From: Sphingobacterium rhinopitheci
GTDB lineage: Bacteria; Bacteroidota; Bacteroidia; Sphingobacteriales; Sphingobacteriaceae
Assembly: GCF_022627575.1 (NCBI RefSeq)
Contig: NZ_JADEYQ010000001.1
Location: forward strand, 1 to 64,000
Length of the DNA stretch: 64,000 nucleotides
Direction of reading: 5' to 3'
Below are positions 17,749-26,362 of the stretch, in pieces; within the stretch, counting starts at the first letter, position 1, and each line of letters starts with the position of its first letter. The position numbers and the translations under genes are program-made. Under the pieces are notes generated by a model. It had not been told where the DNA came from. It saw nothing but the letters and a program-made list of their open reading frames with translations, and ran no database searches.

Positions 17749-18423
17749 TTATAAATAATTTATTTTACCTCCAACCAATTTCTTTTCTTTCTTGTCTTTA
17801 GGATTACCATAAATATCGACTATACCGCCTGCACGTGTTTGAACATCTACACTTTTGGTAGCATTAATTTGGATTTTACCACCACCGCTAACACGGGCAA
17901 TGGCTGTATTCGACAGCAGATATCTTCCGAAATAACTACCTCCTAAGGCTACATTTACATCTTGAGACACTGCATTTCCTTGTAGCATAATAGAACCGCC
18001 AGTAGTGACCAATGCCTTGAGATCTTTTGTATTTACCGTCAAGTCAATATTGCCCCCTTCGATCGCCGAAAGATATAAAGAATCACCTTTAAGTTCGAGT
18101 TTTGGATTAGTTACTTGGGCACCTTTTTTAGCGGTTATACTAGCGAGACGAGAAGAGTAAAGAGTTACGAAAACCTTATCTCCCTTCATAATATAACTTC
18201 CTGTCATTGTTAAGCGAAGCATATCATTCACCTGTGTTAACTCCATTTGATTTGCTAACTCGCCTTCTATTACTATTTTGTCGGTTGTACTTTCTACAAT
18301 TTTGACATTAATTTTGTCCGTTACTTCTAATTCTCTAAAAGCATTTAATTCTCTAGACAATTGCCCAAAAGCAATTGTAGTTGTGGCTAATAAAAATAGC
18401 GCTATAGCATAAATTTTCTTCAT
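17749..18423 (-). CDS. GIN-domain (DUF2807) secreted protein
   Basis: A 224-residue exported protein: signal peptide MKKIYAIALFLLATTTIAFG, then a DUF2807 head-GIN beta-helix with repeating short strands (for example GGSYFGRYLLSNTAIARVSGGGKIQIN), ending KLVGGKINYL. The family is labelled putative autotransporter adhesin, but the role in Bacteroidota is not established. It lies 10 nt after the secreted unknown at 18434-18934, so the two are one operon. Confidence 0.85.
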   Translation of the reverse strand: MKKIYAIALFLLATTTIAFGQLSRELNAFRELEVTDKINVKIVESTTDKIVIEGELANQMELTQVNDMLRLTMTGSYIMKGDKVFVTLYSSRLASITAKKGAQVTNPKLELKGDSLYLSAIEGGNIDLTVNTKDLKALVTTGGSIMLQGNAVSQDVNVALGGSYFGRYLLSNTAIARVSGGGKIQINATKSVDVQTRAGGIVDIYGNPKDKKEKKLVGGKINYL

Positions 18424-18433
18424 AAATTTCCTT

Positions 18434-18934
18434 TCACCTCCCTAATAATATCAATTCCTGATCTGTATACATATTAGCTGCTTTTAAATATTTAAATAAC
18501 AAGCTTTTTACTTCTTTATCCTTTATCTTGTATAAATTATTAACCAAAAAGTCTTTATCTTCTTCAATATCTCTTTTGTACCCAACATATTTTGGGAGAT
18601 GATATTGAATACAAAGCCTAATAAAACGGAGCTCTGTATTATTAGGGTTATCTGCTATTTGTTGCTCTAATAAATCTTTACCTCCATTAAAATATCTCAT
18701 CTTTTTGAATGGATTGCTGGTATGTTTTGCCATAAACATTTGAAAAGCCGCTGCATAACCTTTTTCTGTAACTGTATTTGCATTTTCTTTTAGTAATTCA
18801 TAATGTCTTTTACAAAGGTCCTCATCTTTAACACCTTTATTAAAATCATTGCGGATCATATCCAAATTTACATTCTGTGCTTTTGTAATTGAAACAAAGC
18901 AAAGTACGATTACACACATTAATATCTTATTCAT
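18434..18934 (-). CDS. Secreted helical protein of unknown function (paralogue of 54563-55015)
   Basis: A 166-residue protein with a signal peptide (1-19, cleaved after ITKA) and a helical body. It shares a pattern with the protein at 54563-55015 in the carotenoid operon: an F/Y-N-x-GKD segment, NN-x-ELR-x-IRL near 105, P-x-x-x-GY near 118 and D-x-DFL near 130. I do not recognise a named family. The spacing recalls TPR-like helical repeats. It is the first gene of a two-gene operon with the GIN protein. Confidence 0.7.
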   Translation of the reverse strand: MNKILMCVIVLCFVSITKAQNVNLDMIRNDFNKGVKDEDLCKRHYELLKENANTVTEKGYAAAFQMFMAKHTSNPFKKMRYFNGGKDLLEQQIADNPNNTELRFIRLCIQYHLPKYVGYKRDIEEDKDFLVNNLYKIKDKEVKSLLFKYLKAANMYTDQELILLGR

Positions 18935-19062
18935 AAATAATCAGACAAAATTGGCTAACAATGAATCTTTACAAAAAACAAGCCAATCGTTTACAAGGAC
19001 TAACAATTTATCATTAATTAACGATTACCTAAATAAGCGATTTACAATACGTAGTAGGAATA

Positions 19063-20196
19063 TTACTGTTGAATAATACGGCTATAAAGGAGATTAGCAA
19101 TTTCTCTTAGAAGGTCCACTTTGCCATCTGTATATGTGGGTATACAGCCGTTTGTAATCACCACAATACCGTATTTATCTGCAGGGGAGAAAAACATAGT
19201 ACTGTACAATCCGTATGCCGACCCCGTATGTCCCACCATCACTATTCCGGGAATGAAATCAGTTACCTGACGCAATCCTAGGCCATATCCTTCTTTATCG
19301 GAAATTTTCGTTTGCATAGTTAGTGCTGATTCTTTGGAGATAATTCTATGTTTATCACTTTTTCCGTAATTCATATGCATTTGCATATATTTAGCCAAAT
19401 CAACAGCAGATATCTTCATTCCTCCTGTTGGCGAAAAAACTGGAGTTGATCTTCCTAGCTGATAATTTTTTATTTCTTCTGATCTAGGATTATAAGCCGA
19501 TGGCTGAATCTCGAAGGTATTATTCTCATAAGCATATAATTGTGCAAATCTATTATTATCCAAAGAATCTACGCAATATCCGCCATAAATCCCTATTGGA
19601 GATAGTATTTGGTCTTTGATATATCCATCAAAACGCTGTCCTGTCAATCGCTCTAAAACAGCTCCAGTCATATTAAAATTTAAATTACAATAATCATATG
19701 TACTCCCGGGTTCATTCTTTGAATAGCTATTTTTCCAATTGTTATTAGTAGATGGATTTATTACTGCAAGATCAAAGTAACCATTAGAATCATTGATACT
19801 AGAAGTATGCGACAATACCATTCGTAGGGTAATCACTTTATCTGGATAAAGGGGATTACGTATAGGAAAACCTATTAAATCACCAAAATCATCGTCAAGG
19901 CTAATTTTCCCTTGCTCTACCAATTGCATGATCGCTGTTGCCGTAAAAGATTTAGAAATAGAAGCTATTCTAAAAAGGGATTTTTCAGCATCTAAAGGAA
20001 TACCAGCAGCTACATTTTGATAGCCTACAGCTCCATCATACACGATTTTATTATCCTTAACGACAGCATAGGCGACGCCAATAGCTTTGTATTTGTCTGC
20101 AATTTGTTGAATCTCATTTTGTAGCTGCTCTTGAGCAATAGCAGCACTTTCACACACATAAAGAAAAATGCTAATAATGAATAATATTCTTTTCAT
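19063..20196 (-). CDS. Serine hydrolase, class C beta-lactamase / esterase fold
   Basis: A 377-residue exported protein (signal peptide 1-21). Catalytic motifs are visible: SISK (Ser and Lys of SxxK) near 80, YCN (YxN) near 170 and HTGS near 340 (the KTG-like box). The family includes D-aminopeptidases, esterases and PBP-like enzymes. With HTG rather than KTG, a true beta-lactamase is unlikely. It lies 13 nt downstream of the DUF3307 gene on the same strand and may be read through from it. Confidence 0.88.
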   Translation of the reverse strand: MKRILFIISIFLYVCESAAIAQEQLQNEIQQIADKYKAIGVAYAVVKDNKIVYDGAVGYQNVAAGIPLDAEKSLFRIASISKSFTATAIMQLVEQGKISLDDDFGDLIGFPIRNPLYPDKVITLRMVLSHTSSINDSNGYFDLAVINPSTNNNWKNSYSKNEPGSTYDYCNLNFNMTGAVLERLTGQRFDGYIKDQILSPIGIYGGYCVDSLDNNRFAQLYAYENNTFEIQPSAYNPRSEEIKNYQLGRSTPVFSPTGGMKISAVDLAKYMQMHMNYGKSDKHRIISKESALTMQTKISDKEGYGLGLRQVTDFIPGIVMVGHTGSAYGLYSTMFFSPADKYGIVVITNGCIPTYTDGKVDLLREIANLLYSRIIQQ

Positions 20197-20209
20197 AATC
20201 TAGGTATAG

Positions 20210-20938
20210 TTAAGTAAGTTTAAGTCCTAATCGAAGCATATAACCAATGGTAATAGCGATCAAAAAACTAGCTAAAGTGCCCACCAATATATATTCTGTA
20301 AATTTAGTATCTTTTGCCTTTGTCAAATCCCCAAATCTAAAAATAGATTTAGCCGCCAATAAGAAACCTATTCCTGACAAAAAACCAACTTGAATAAAAA
20401 GCACAATAATCAAGCGCTCCATCACGCCTATCCACAATCCTGCATTTCCTAGGGTTTCACTCTTTTTTAAAGCAAATTCATTCTGTTGATTCCATTTACT
20501 GAAAACGACTTTCAAAAATACGGGACTCACTACTGCTGTCAATAAGAAAGCAATTAGATACAATAAACTTTTTACAGTTAATAATTGCTGTAGCAGATCG
20601 TAAGGTATTCCGTATTTAGCAAAAACAATAGCTACTAAAATAGTAATATGTAAAAATTGATCAACTACAAATAAAACCGCTTGGTTACAATTCCATTTTT
20701 TTTCAACCCATATTTTAAGACTATCTATTGCTAAATGAGATACAACAATAAATGATAATAAAATATAATATTGTGGCAACTGATCAACAAATATCAAGCA
20801 CAATACCGCAGCATGTATTATTACATGGAGGAATAGATACATTACATTATGCTTTCGCTTCTCTACTAAAAAATTGGATTGCAATACAAAATCACCCAAT
20901 ATATGAGCTAGGAGCAATTTCAAAAATAGCATTAACAT
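20210..20938 (-). CDS. DUF3307 membrane protein (SatE-like partner of SatD)
   Basis: A 242-residue membrane protein with about six to seven helices. It starts FLKLLLAHILGDFVLQSNFLVEKRKH, with conserved H and D residues typical of DUF3307, and has HAAVLCLIF and VSHLAIDSLK, also family hallmarks. It overlaps the upstream satD by 7 nt, a stable gene pair in Bacteroidota and Firmicutes. The biochemical role is unknown; the S. mutans sat locus was named for secretion and acid tolerance. Confidence 0.85.
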   Translation of the reverse strand: MLMLFLKLLLAHILGDFVLQSNFLVEKRKHNVMYLFLHVIIHAAVLCLIFVDQLPQYYILLSFIVVSHLAIDSLKIWVEKKWNCNQAVLFVVDQFLHITILVAIVFAKYGIPYDLLQQLLTVKSLLYLIAFLLTAVVSPVFLKVVFSKWNQQNEFALKKSETLGNAGLWIGVMERLIIVLFIQVGFLSGIGFLLAAKSIFRFGDLTKAKDTKFTEYILVGTLASFLIAITIGYMLRLGLKLT

Positions 20939-21531
20939 ATTTTCATCAATTCAATTTGACAGTAATCAATAGCCTTTTTTATTTTCCACCAATTCGCTTT
21001 CCCTAATTCCGTGCTAATTTGACTTTGGTATTTTCGTTTCAATATTTTAGCAAGCTCTTTTTGGTTGTAGTTTGGATATTCAATAGCCACAGCCACCGTT
21101 TCCGCCATATTGACGGTCCACTTATTGGCCAATTCCATCGCTAATGACATCATTGTATTGGTCACATTATCCCATTCGGGGAAAGCAGATTTTGCAGCAA
21201 ATAAATCCTTATTAAGATGATCAAATGCTTCACCAGAATAAATAAATGCTTCGCCTGTAGAATTCTTTATATAATTATCGACATAATCAATACCTCCTAT
21301 ACCAAGACCAATTCTAACATCCAAATTCTCTAAGGACTTAATACGCGATTTAATATAATAAATAGCATCGAGACAATTTTCAAGTTGTAATTCTGCTTGA
21401 AAACTATCTCCCCTAAAAATATCAAATTTTTTGGAATATTTAGTTAATGCTTCTTCTAAAACATTTAGCCAAGTGCTACTATGTAAACTTCGTGAGTTAA
21501 CAAGATCTCCTATTATTATTACATGCATCAT
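20932..21531 (-). CDS. satD: SatD family regulator-like protein
   Basis: A 199-residue protein of the SatD family. The N-terminus IIIGDLVNSR leads a nucleotide-cyclase-like fold with DIFRGDSFQAEL near 40 and LDVRIGLGIGGI near 72. The C-terminus (about 150-190) looks like a helix-turn-helix: NYNQKELAKILKRKYQSQIST. It probably controls its own operon with the DUF3307 gene. The five-copy 28-bp dyad array begins 12 nt upstream of its start codon, an attractive binding target, though this is inferred. Confidence 0.82.
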   Translation of the reverse strand: MMHVIIIGDLVNSRSLHSSTWLNVLEEALTKYSKKFDIFRGDSFQAELQLENCLDAIYYIKSRIKSLENLDVRIGLGIGGIDYVDNYIKNSTGEAFIYSGEAFDHLNKDLFAAKSAFPEWDNVTNTMMSLAMELANKWTVNMAETVAVAIEYPNYNQKELAKILKRKYQSQISTELGKANWWKIKKAIDYCQIELMKIC

Positions 21532-21544
21532 CTTTATTTAAAAT

Positions 21545-21676
21545 TATCATCAATAGCAGTGATAATCTCAAATATCATCAATATCAGTGATAATTCCAAA
21601 TATCATCAATATCAGTGATAATTCAATATATCATCAATATCAGTGATAATTCAATATATCATCAATAACAGTGATA
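21545..21676. repeat. Five tandem 28-bp palindromic repeats upstream of satD
   Basis: Five units start at 21545, 21573, 21601, 21629 and 21657, an exact 28-bp period. Each 20-bp core is a dyad TATCA-N10-TGATA; the 8-bp joints are AT-rich and vary slightly. A decayed half unit follows near 21685. There are no unique spacers, so it is not CRISPR. Its position between satD and ppk2 suggests a cooperative operator. Confidence 0.85.
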
Positions 21677-21809
21677 ATTTAAATATTATCTAAAAATTGG
21701 CAACAAAATATAAGTATAAAATAAAGTTTCATATGCTAAAACAATCCATTCATCATAAGGGTTCTATAAAAGAGAGCAATTATATTACGTGACATAATAC
21801 ATTAGACCA

Positions 21810-22685
21810 ATGCTAAAATATCAACAGAAATTAAAAGCTAACAGTAAGTGTAAAATAGAGGATTTCCCAAGTTATCTTGATAAAATAGATACAAAGGATG
21901 CAAAGGAAGAGCTCAAGAATGTAAGAAAGAGAATAGCAAAAATACAAGACATCATGTATGCACATAATAAATATGCGGTATTGATATGTTTACAAGGAAT
22001 GGATACCGCTGGTAAAGATTCTTTGGTGCGCGAGGTGTTCAAGGATTTTAATGCTAGAGGTGTTAATGTGAGTAGTTACAAAACACCATCCTCTTTAGAA
22101 CTAGAGCACGATTACCTATGGCGCCATTACATTAGTTTGCCCGAAAGAGGGAAATTTACGGTGTTCAACCGTACACATTATGAAAATGTCCTTGTGACGA
22201 GAGTACATCCTGAATATCTTCTTAAAGAAAACCTACCGGGAATTAATTCTGTAAAAGATATTCCTAAGGATTTTTGGAAGAAAAGATACAAACAAATAAA
22301 AAACTTTGAAAACCACCTTATAGAGAACGGTACTATAGTCTTAAAATTCTACTTAAACCTAAGTAAAGGGGAGCAAAAAAAAAGACTATTAAGAAGGTTA
22401 GAAAAAGATGAACACAACTGGAAATTTTCCCCTACCGACTTGACAGAAAGAAAGCTATGGGATAAATATATGGAATACTACGAAGATGCTATACAGCATA
22501 CATCAACAAAAAAATCTCCTTGGTATTTAATCCCTTCGGATGATAAAGACATCTGCCGATATCTCGTTGCCAAAATAATACTTGAAGAATTAGAAAAATA
22601 TAAAGATATACAATATCCAGAGCTAGACAAGGATATTGACAACCATAAAAAATTATATAAGAGCGAATTAGAAGATGAAAAATAA
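21810..22685 (+). CDS. ppk2: PPK2 family polyphosphate kinase
   Basis: A 291-residue enzyme that moves phosphate between polyphosphate and nucleotides. Walker A-like CLQGMDTAGKDSLVREVF is near 58, followed by HDYLWRH, the family box FNRTHYENVLVTRVHPE near 115, a basic lid KKRLLRRLEKDEHNWKFS near 190, and WYLIPSDDKDICR. The single domain indicates a one-domain PPK2. Whether it favours NDP or NMP cannot be read from sequence. It is divergent from satD across the 28-bp repeat array. Confidence 0.93.
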   Translation: MLKYQQKLKANSKCKIEDFPSYLDKIDTKDAKEELKNVRKRIAKIQDIMYAHNKYAVLICLQGMDTAGKDSLVREVFKDFNARGVNVSSYKTPSSLELEHDYLWRHYISLPERGKFTVFNRTHYENVLVTRVHPEYLLKENLPGINSVKDIPKDFWKKRYKQIKNFENHLIENGTIVLKFYLNLSKGEQKKRLLRRLEKDEHNWKFSPTDLTERKLWDKYMEYYEDAIQHTSTKKSPWYLIPSDDKDICRYLVAKIILEELEKYKDIQYPELDKDIDNHKKLYKSELEDEK

Positions 22686-22723
22686 GATAGTATTGTAATA
22701 AAAAGCTGTACTACAGTAATATG

Positions 22724-23692
22724 CTATTTGCGCTTATTGTGATATGATTGTGCTATAATGGTGACTATAAAAATCTGTAAAGCATGAAAAATCATAAGTG
22801 GCAAAAAGTACAATCCTGCATTTGGATTGTTAACGAATAGAAATTTTCCAAACACAGAGCCGTGGGTTAATGACTTTTTAGAGCCACAGAATAAAGCTGT
22901 AATTTGGTCAGTTTGTGAGAATTTAAATACATGCTTAGATAGAAAAAATACAATCGTATAGACCAAAACAAATAATAGGCTTACAGCTATAAATACATAT
23001 AATAAATATAGATTACTGATTTTATCAAAAACACCACTCACAAAAGATTCTGCAAAACTACCATAAACAATAAAAAGTATTACTGTCTTATCAAATTGAG
23101 ATAGCTTTTTACTATACTTGGAGGCCCAATGCCCTAAATATCGTTGTAAAAATAACCCTAAAGCTACTGGTATTATAATCTCTTTAATTAATCCCCAATA
23201 AACATCTACGAACACATTCTCCGTTTGAAAATCTAAAAATAAGGACATCCATAAAGGCGTAATTATAACCCCTATTAATCCTGAAATACTAGCGTTAAAA
23301 ATTGCAGCGGGAATATTTCCCTTAGCAATAGACACCATCACAACAGATGATGAAACAGTAGATGGTAATGCCGCTAAAAAGAAAAATGATATCCAAAAAT
23401 TATGCTGTGAAACTGTCTCTATTAAAGGATAAAATAGCAAGATAACAATAGGAAACAATAGAAAAGTAGTAGCTTGTACTAGAACATGTAATTTCCAATT
23501 ACTTAACCCAGTTTTAATATCATGAATAGACAATTTAAGTCCATAAAAAAAGAAAATTAAGGATACGCCTATTGTCGTAATATACCCTAAAATATCCCCA
23601 TTATGATAAACTGCTAATTGAGGGAACAGGTAAGCTAAAACAATACTTAGTAGTAAAAAGAGAATAAAGCTATCAAATTTCATATAGAACAA
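22724..23692 (-). CDS. Bile acid:sodium symporter family (BASS/YfeH-like) transporter
   Basis: A 322-residue inner-membrane protein of about 9-10 helices in the SBF-like group. Conserved features are FFFYGLKLS near 48, FFLAALPSTVSSSVVMVSIAKGN near 105 (core-domain crossover) and FCGSKKSLTHGSVFGK near 265. It probably moves an organic anion with Na+; the substrate is unknown. An ATG at 23683 (MKFDSF) is an equally plausible start. It is monocistronic. Confidence 0.88.
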   Translation of the reverse strand: MFYMKFDSFILFLLLSIVLAYLFPQLAVYHNGDILGYITTIGVSLIFFFYGLKLSIHDIKTGLSNWKLHVLVQATTFLLFPIVILLFYPLIETVSQHNFWISFFFLAALPSTVSSSVVMVSIAKGNIPAAIFNASISGLIGVIITPLWMSLFLDFQTENVFVDVYWGLIKEIIIPVALGLFLQRYLGHWASKYSKKLSQFDKTVILFIVYGSFAESFVSGVFDKISNLYLLYVFIAVSLLFVLVYTIVFFLSKHVFKFSQTDQITALFCGSKKSLTHGSVFGKFLFVNNPNAGLYFLPLMIFHALQIFIVTIIAQSYHNKRK

Positions 23693-23810
23693 ATATAAAT
23701 TATTATTAAGAATAACTTATATTGCTTTAGTATTTATTAAATCGATAAATGCACTACTATTTTGATTATAATATCAACAAAAATTAGCTGAAAAATTGAA
23801 GATTATATAA

Positions 23811-23818
23811 TATATTTG
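23811..23818 (+). promoter_or_regulatory. -7 box of the aminotransferase gene
   Basis: TATATTTG fits TAnnTTTG and ends only 7 nt before the ATG, so the mRNA would have almost no leader. The -33 region is weak. Confidence 0.5.
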
Positions 23819-23825
23819 TATCACC

Positions 23826-25031
23826 ATGAGCACAACATCATATTTATCAGATAGAATCAACAGCCTTTCAGAATCGGCTACATTAAAAATGACCAAATTG
23901 GGTCGTGAATTAGCTGCCAAAGGCATTAATGTTATTAGTTTGAGTGTAGGTGAACCAGATTTCAATACACCAGACAATGTTAAAGAAGCTGCTAAAAAAG
24001 CTTTAGATGAAAATTACACTAGATATTCTCCAGTACCTGGCTACCCTGATTTACGTCAAGCGATTGTTAATAAACTAAAGACAGAAAACAATTTAGATTA
24101 CGATATTTCGCAAATCGTTGTATCAACAGGTGCAAAGCAATCTCTTTCGAATGTAATACTAACGTTGATTAATCCAGGAGAAGAGGTAATCATCCCTACT
24201 CCATACTGGGTTTCTTATTCAGAAATGGTTACTTTGGCGGAAGGTAAATCCGTATTTATAAATACCGATATTGAAAGTGATTTCAAAATTACGCCAGCGC
24301 AATTAGAGGCCGCAATCACGCCAAACACTAAATTATTCATGTTCTCTTCGCCTTGTAATCCTACAGGTTCGGTATACAGCAAAGAAGAGTTAGCTGCATT
24401 AGTTGAGGTATTTGAAAAATACCCTAATATCTTTATCTTATCAGATGAGATATACGAGCACATCAACTTTGTAGACAATCATGAATCTATCGCGCAATTT
24501 GACAGCATTAAAGACCGCGTAATCATCGTAAATGGTTTCTCAAAAGCATATGCAATGACAGGATGGCGTTTGGGCTATATTGCTGCAAACAAAGAAATTG
24601 CTGCTGCAAATGATAAATTACAAGGACAAACTACATCGGGTACATGTTCTATAGCACAACGTGCAGGTATTACAGCATATAATGATGGGTTAGCGAGCGT
24701 AATGAAGATGAAAGAAGCTTTCCTTCGTCGTCGTCAATTGGTTTATAATTTATTAAATGAAATCCCTGGCATAAAAACAAATTTACCGGAGGGTGCTTTT
24801 TACTTCTTCCCAGAAGTAAGTGCATTCTTTGGCAAGCAAGATCCTGATGGAAATGTAATTAAAGGATCAGCAGATTTGGCTTTATATTTATTAAATCATG
24901 GCCATATTGCTACTGTAGGAGGAGATTCTTTTGGTAATGATAATTATATCCGCTTATCATACGCTGCTGCTGACGAAGTGCTTGTAGAAGCATTACGTAG
25001 AATGAAAGAAGCTTTAGGAAACTTAAAATAA
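23826..25031 (+). CDS. aspC: Aspartate aminotransferase, class I PLP enzyme
   Basis: A 401-residue, full-length enzyme that interconverts aspartate and oxaloacetate with 2-oxoglutarate. It begins with LSESATLKMTKLGRELAAKG and has SVGEPDFNTP near 41, FSSPCNPTGSVYS near 175 (Asn contacting PLP), LSDEIYEHINF near 207 and the Schiff-base lysine in VNGFSKAYAMTGWRLGY near 240. A closely related aminotransferase role (for example aromatic or prephenate) cannot be ruled out. The -7 box lies 7 nt before ATG. Confidence 0.92.
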   Translation: MSTTSYLSDRINSLSESATLKMTKLGRELAAKGINVISLSVGEPDFNTPDNVKEAAKKALDENYTRYSPVPGYPDLRQAIVNKLKTENNLDYDISQIVVSTGAKQSLSNVILTLINPGEEVIIPTPYWVSYSEMVTLAEGKSVFINTDIESDFKITPAQLEAAITPNTKLFMFSSPCNPTGSVYSKEELAALVEVFEKYPNIFILSDEIYEHINFVDNHESIAQFDSIKDRVIIVNGFSKAYAMTGWRLGYIAANKEIAAANDKLQGQTTSGTCSIAQRAGITAYNDGLASVMKMKEAFLRRRQLVYNLLNEIPGIKTNLPEGAFYFFPEVSAFFGKQDPDGNVIKGSADLALYLLNHGHIATVGGDSFGNDNYIRLSYAAADEVLVEALRRMKEALGNLK

Positions 25032-25050
25032 CCGTAGTATTGCTATATTA

Positions 25051-25083
25051 AAAAGGGACTTTTTCAGGAAAGTCCCTTTTTTT
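25051..25083. terminator. Bidirectional terminator between aspC and glgC
   Basis: Hairpin AAAAGGGACTTT/AAAGTCCCTTTT with a short loop, flanked by A and T runs, serving the convergent aminotransferase and glycogen operons. Confidence 0.88.
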
Positions 25084-25088
25084 ATGTA

Positions 25089-26360
25089 CTAAAACCCAAT
25101 GGTAGTTCCATTTGGAATAATCGCATTTTTCTTAATTACAACAATCCCGTCACAAACGGTATAGTTATCGAAATCACCATCTTTAAGGTGCTTCCCTCCT
25201 GTAATACGCACATTATTTCCAATACGGCAATTTTTATCTAAAATAGCCATTTCAATATAACATCTTTCCCCTACTCCAATTGGTGGTGGCGTCTGTGTAT
25301 TTCCTAATTCTACTACATCGCTCAGATCCTCATAATAATCTGCCCCCATCATGTAAGTCATCTTCATCACCGTACCTTTTCCTATGCGAGAACGAATACC
25401 TATTACCGATCTTTCGATCTTATCCCCCATTAATATACAACCATCTGCTACCACTGTATTATTGAGTGTTGTACCAGACACTTTGGACGGCGGCAACATA
25501 CGTGCACGTGTATAGATTGCTTCACCAAATAGGTTAAAAGAAGGAAGGTCATCCGTCAAGTCAATATTAGCTTCAAAGAAAGAAGAAATCGTACCAATAT
25601 CAGTCCAATAACTATCAAATTGGTAGCTTAAAACTTTATTATGCCCAATAGCTTCAGGTATAATCTCCTTGCCAAAATCCATCCCGGTATTTTCTTCTAA
25701 CAAACGGCGCATCACCCCTTTAGAAAAAACATAAATCCCCATAGAAGCAAGATACTTACGTCCTTTGGCAGCCAAATCTTCAGAAACTTCGGAGGTCCAA
25801 TCCTTCAATAAATCACGATTGGGTTTCTCTATAAAAGAGGTAATTTCATTGTTTTCATTGGATTTCAAAATACCAAAACCAGTGGCTTCTTTTGCGGTAA
25901 CAGGAATCGTAGCAATCGTAATTTCACCGCCATTTTGAACATGAAAATCCACTAATTTAGAATAATCCATTTGATATAATTGATCTCCAGAAAGGATCAA
26001 TACATAATCATAATCTACATTATATAGGTTTTTATGTGTTCGACGTACCGCATCTGCTGTACCTTGAAACCAACGATCTCCATCATTCGTTTGCTCAGCA
26101 GCGAGAATATCGACAAAACCACTACTAAACACACTAAAATTAAAGGAATTTTTGATGTGTTTATTGAGAGAAGCGGAGTTAAATTGTGTTAACACAAAGA
26201 TCTTATTATAGCCCGAATTTAGGCAATTAGATATCGGAATATCTACTAAACGATATTTGCCAGCGATAGGAACGGCTGGTTTTGAGCGTTGGTCTGTCAG
26301 AGGATATAGGCGCGTACCGCGACCTCCCCCTAATACAATAGAAACTACTTTATGCCCCAT
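25089..26360 (-). CDS. glgC: Glucose-1-phosphate adenylyltransferase
   Basis: A 423-residue enzyme that makes ADP-glucose, the first step of glycogen synthesis. The N-terminal nucleotidyltransferase has VLGGGRGTRLYPLT with RSKPAVPIAGKYRLVDIPISNCLNSG, WFQGTADAVRR near 97 and SGDQLYQMDY; the C-terminal left-handed beta-helix carries hexapeptide repeats. It is the last gene of the glycogen operon, 2 nt after glgA. Confidence 0.97.
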   Translation of the reverse strand: MGHKVVSIVLGGGRGTRLYPLTDQRSKPAVPIAGKYRLVDIPISNCLNSGYNKIFVLTQFNSASLNKHIKNSFNFSVFSSGFVDILAAEQTNDGDRWFQGTADAVRRTHKNLYNVDYDYVLILSGDQLYQMDYSKLVDFHVQNGGEITIATIPVTAKEATGFGILKSNENNEITSFIEKPNRDLLKDWTSEVSEDLAAKGRKYLASMGIYVFSKGVMRRLLEENTGMDFGKEIIPEAIGHNKVLSYQFDSYWTDIGTISSFFEANIDLTDDLPSFNLFGEAIYTRARMLPPSKVSGTTLNNTVVADGCILMGDKIERSVIGIRSRIGKGTVMKMTYMMGADYYEDLSDVVELGNTQTPPPIGVGERCYIEMAILDKNCRIGNNVRITGGKHLKDGDFDNYTVCDGIVVIKKNAIIPNGTTIGF

Positions 26361-26362
26361 AA

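Noticed and set aside
19063-20196. Beta-lactamase resistance gene
   Set aside because: SxxK and YxN are present, but the KTG box is HTG and the context is not resistance-related; a general serine hydrolase is the safer call.
21545-21676. Possible CRISPR array
   Set aside because: The units are palindromic with nearly constant joints, there are no unique spacers and no cas genes nearby.
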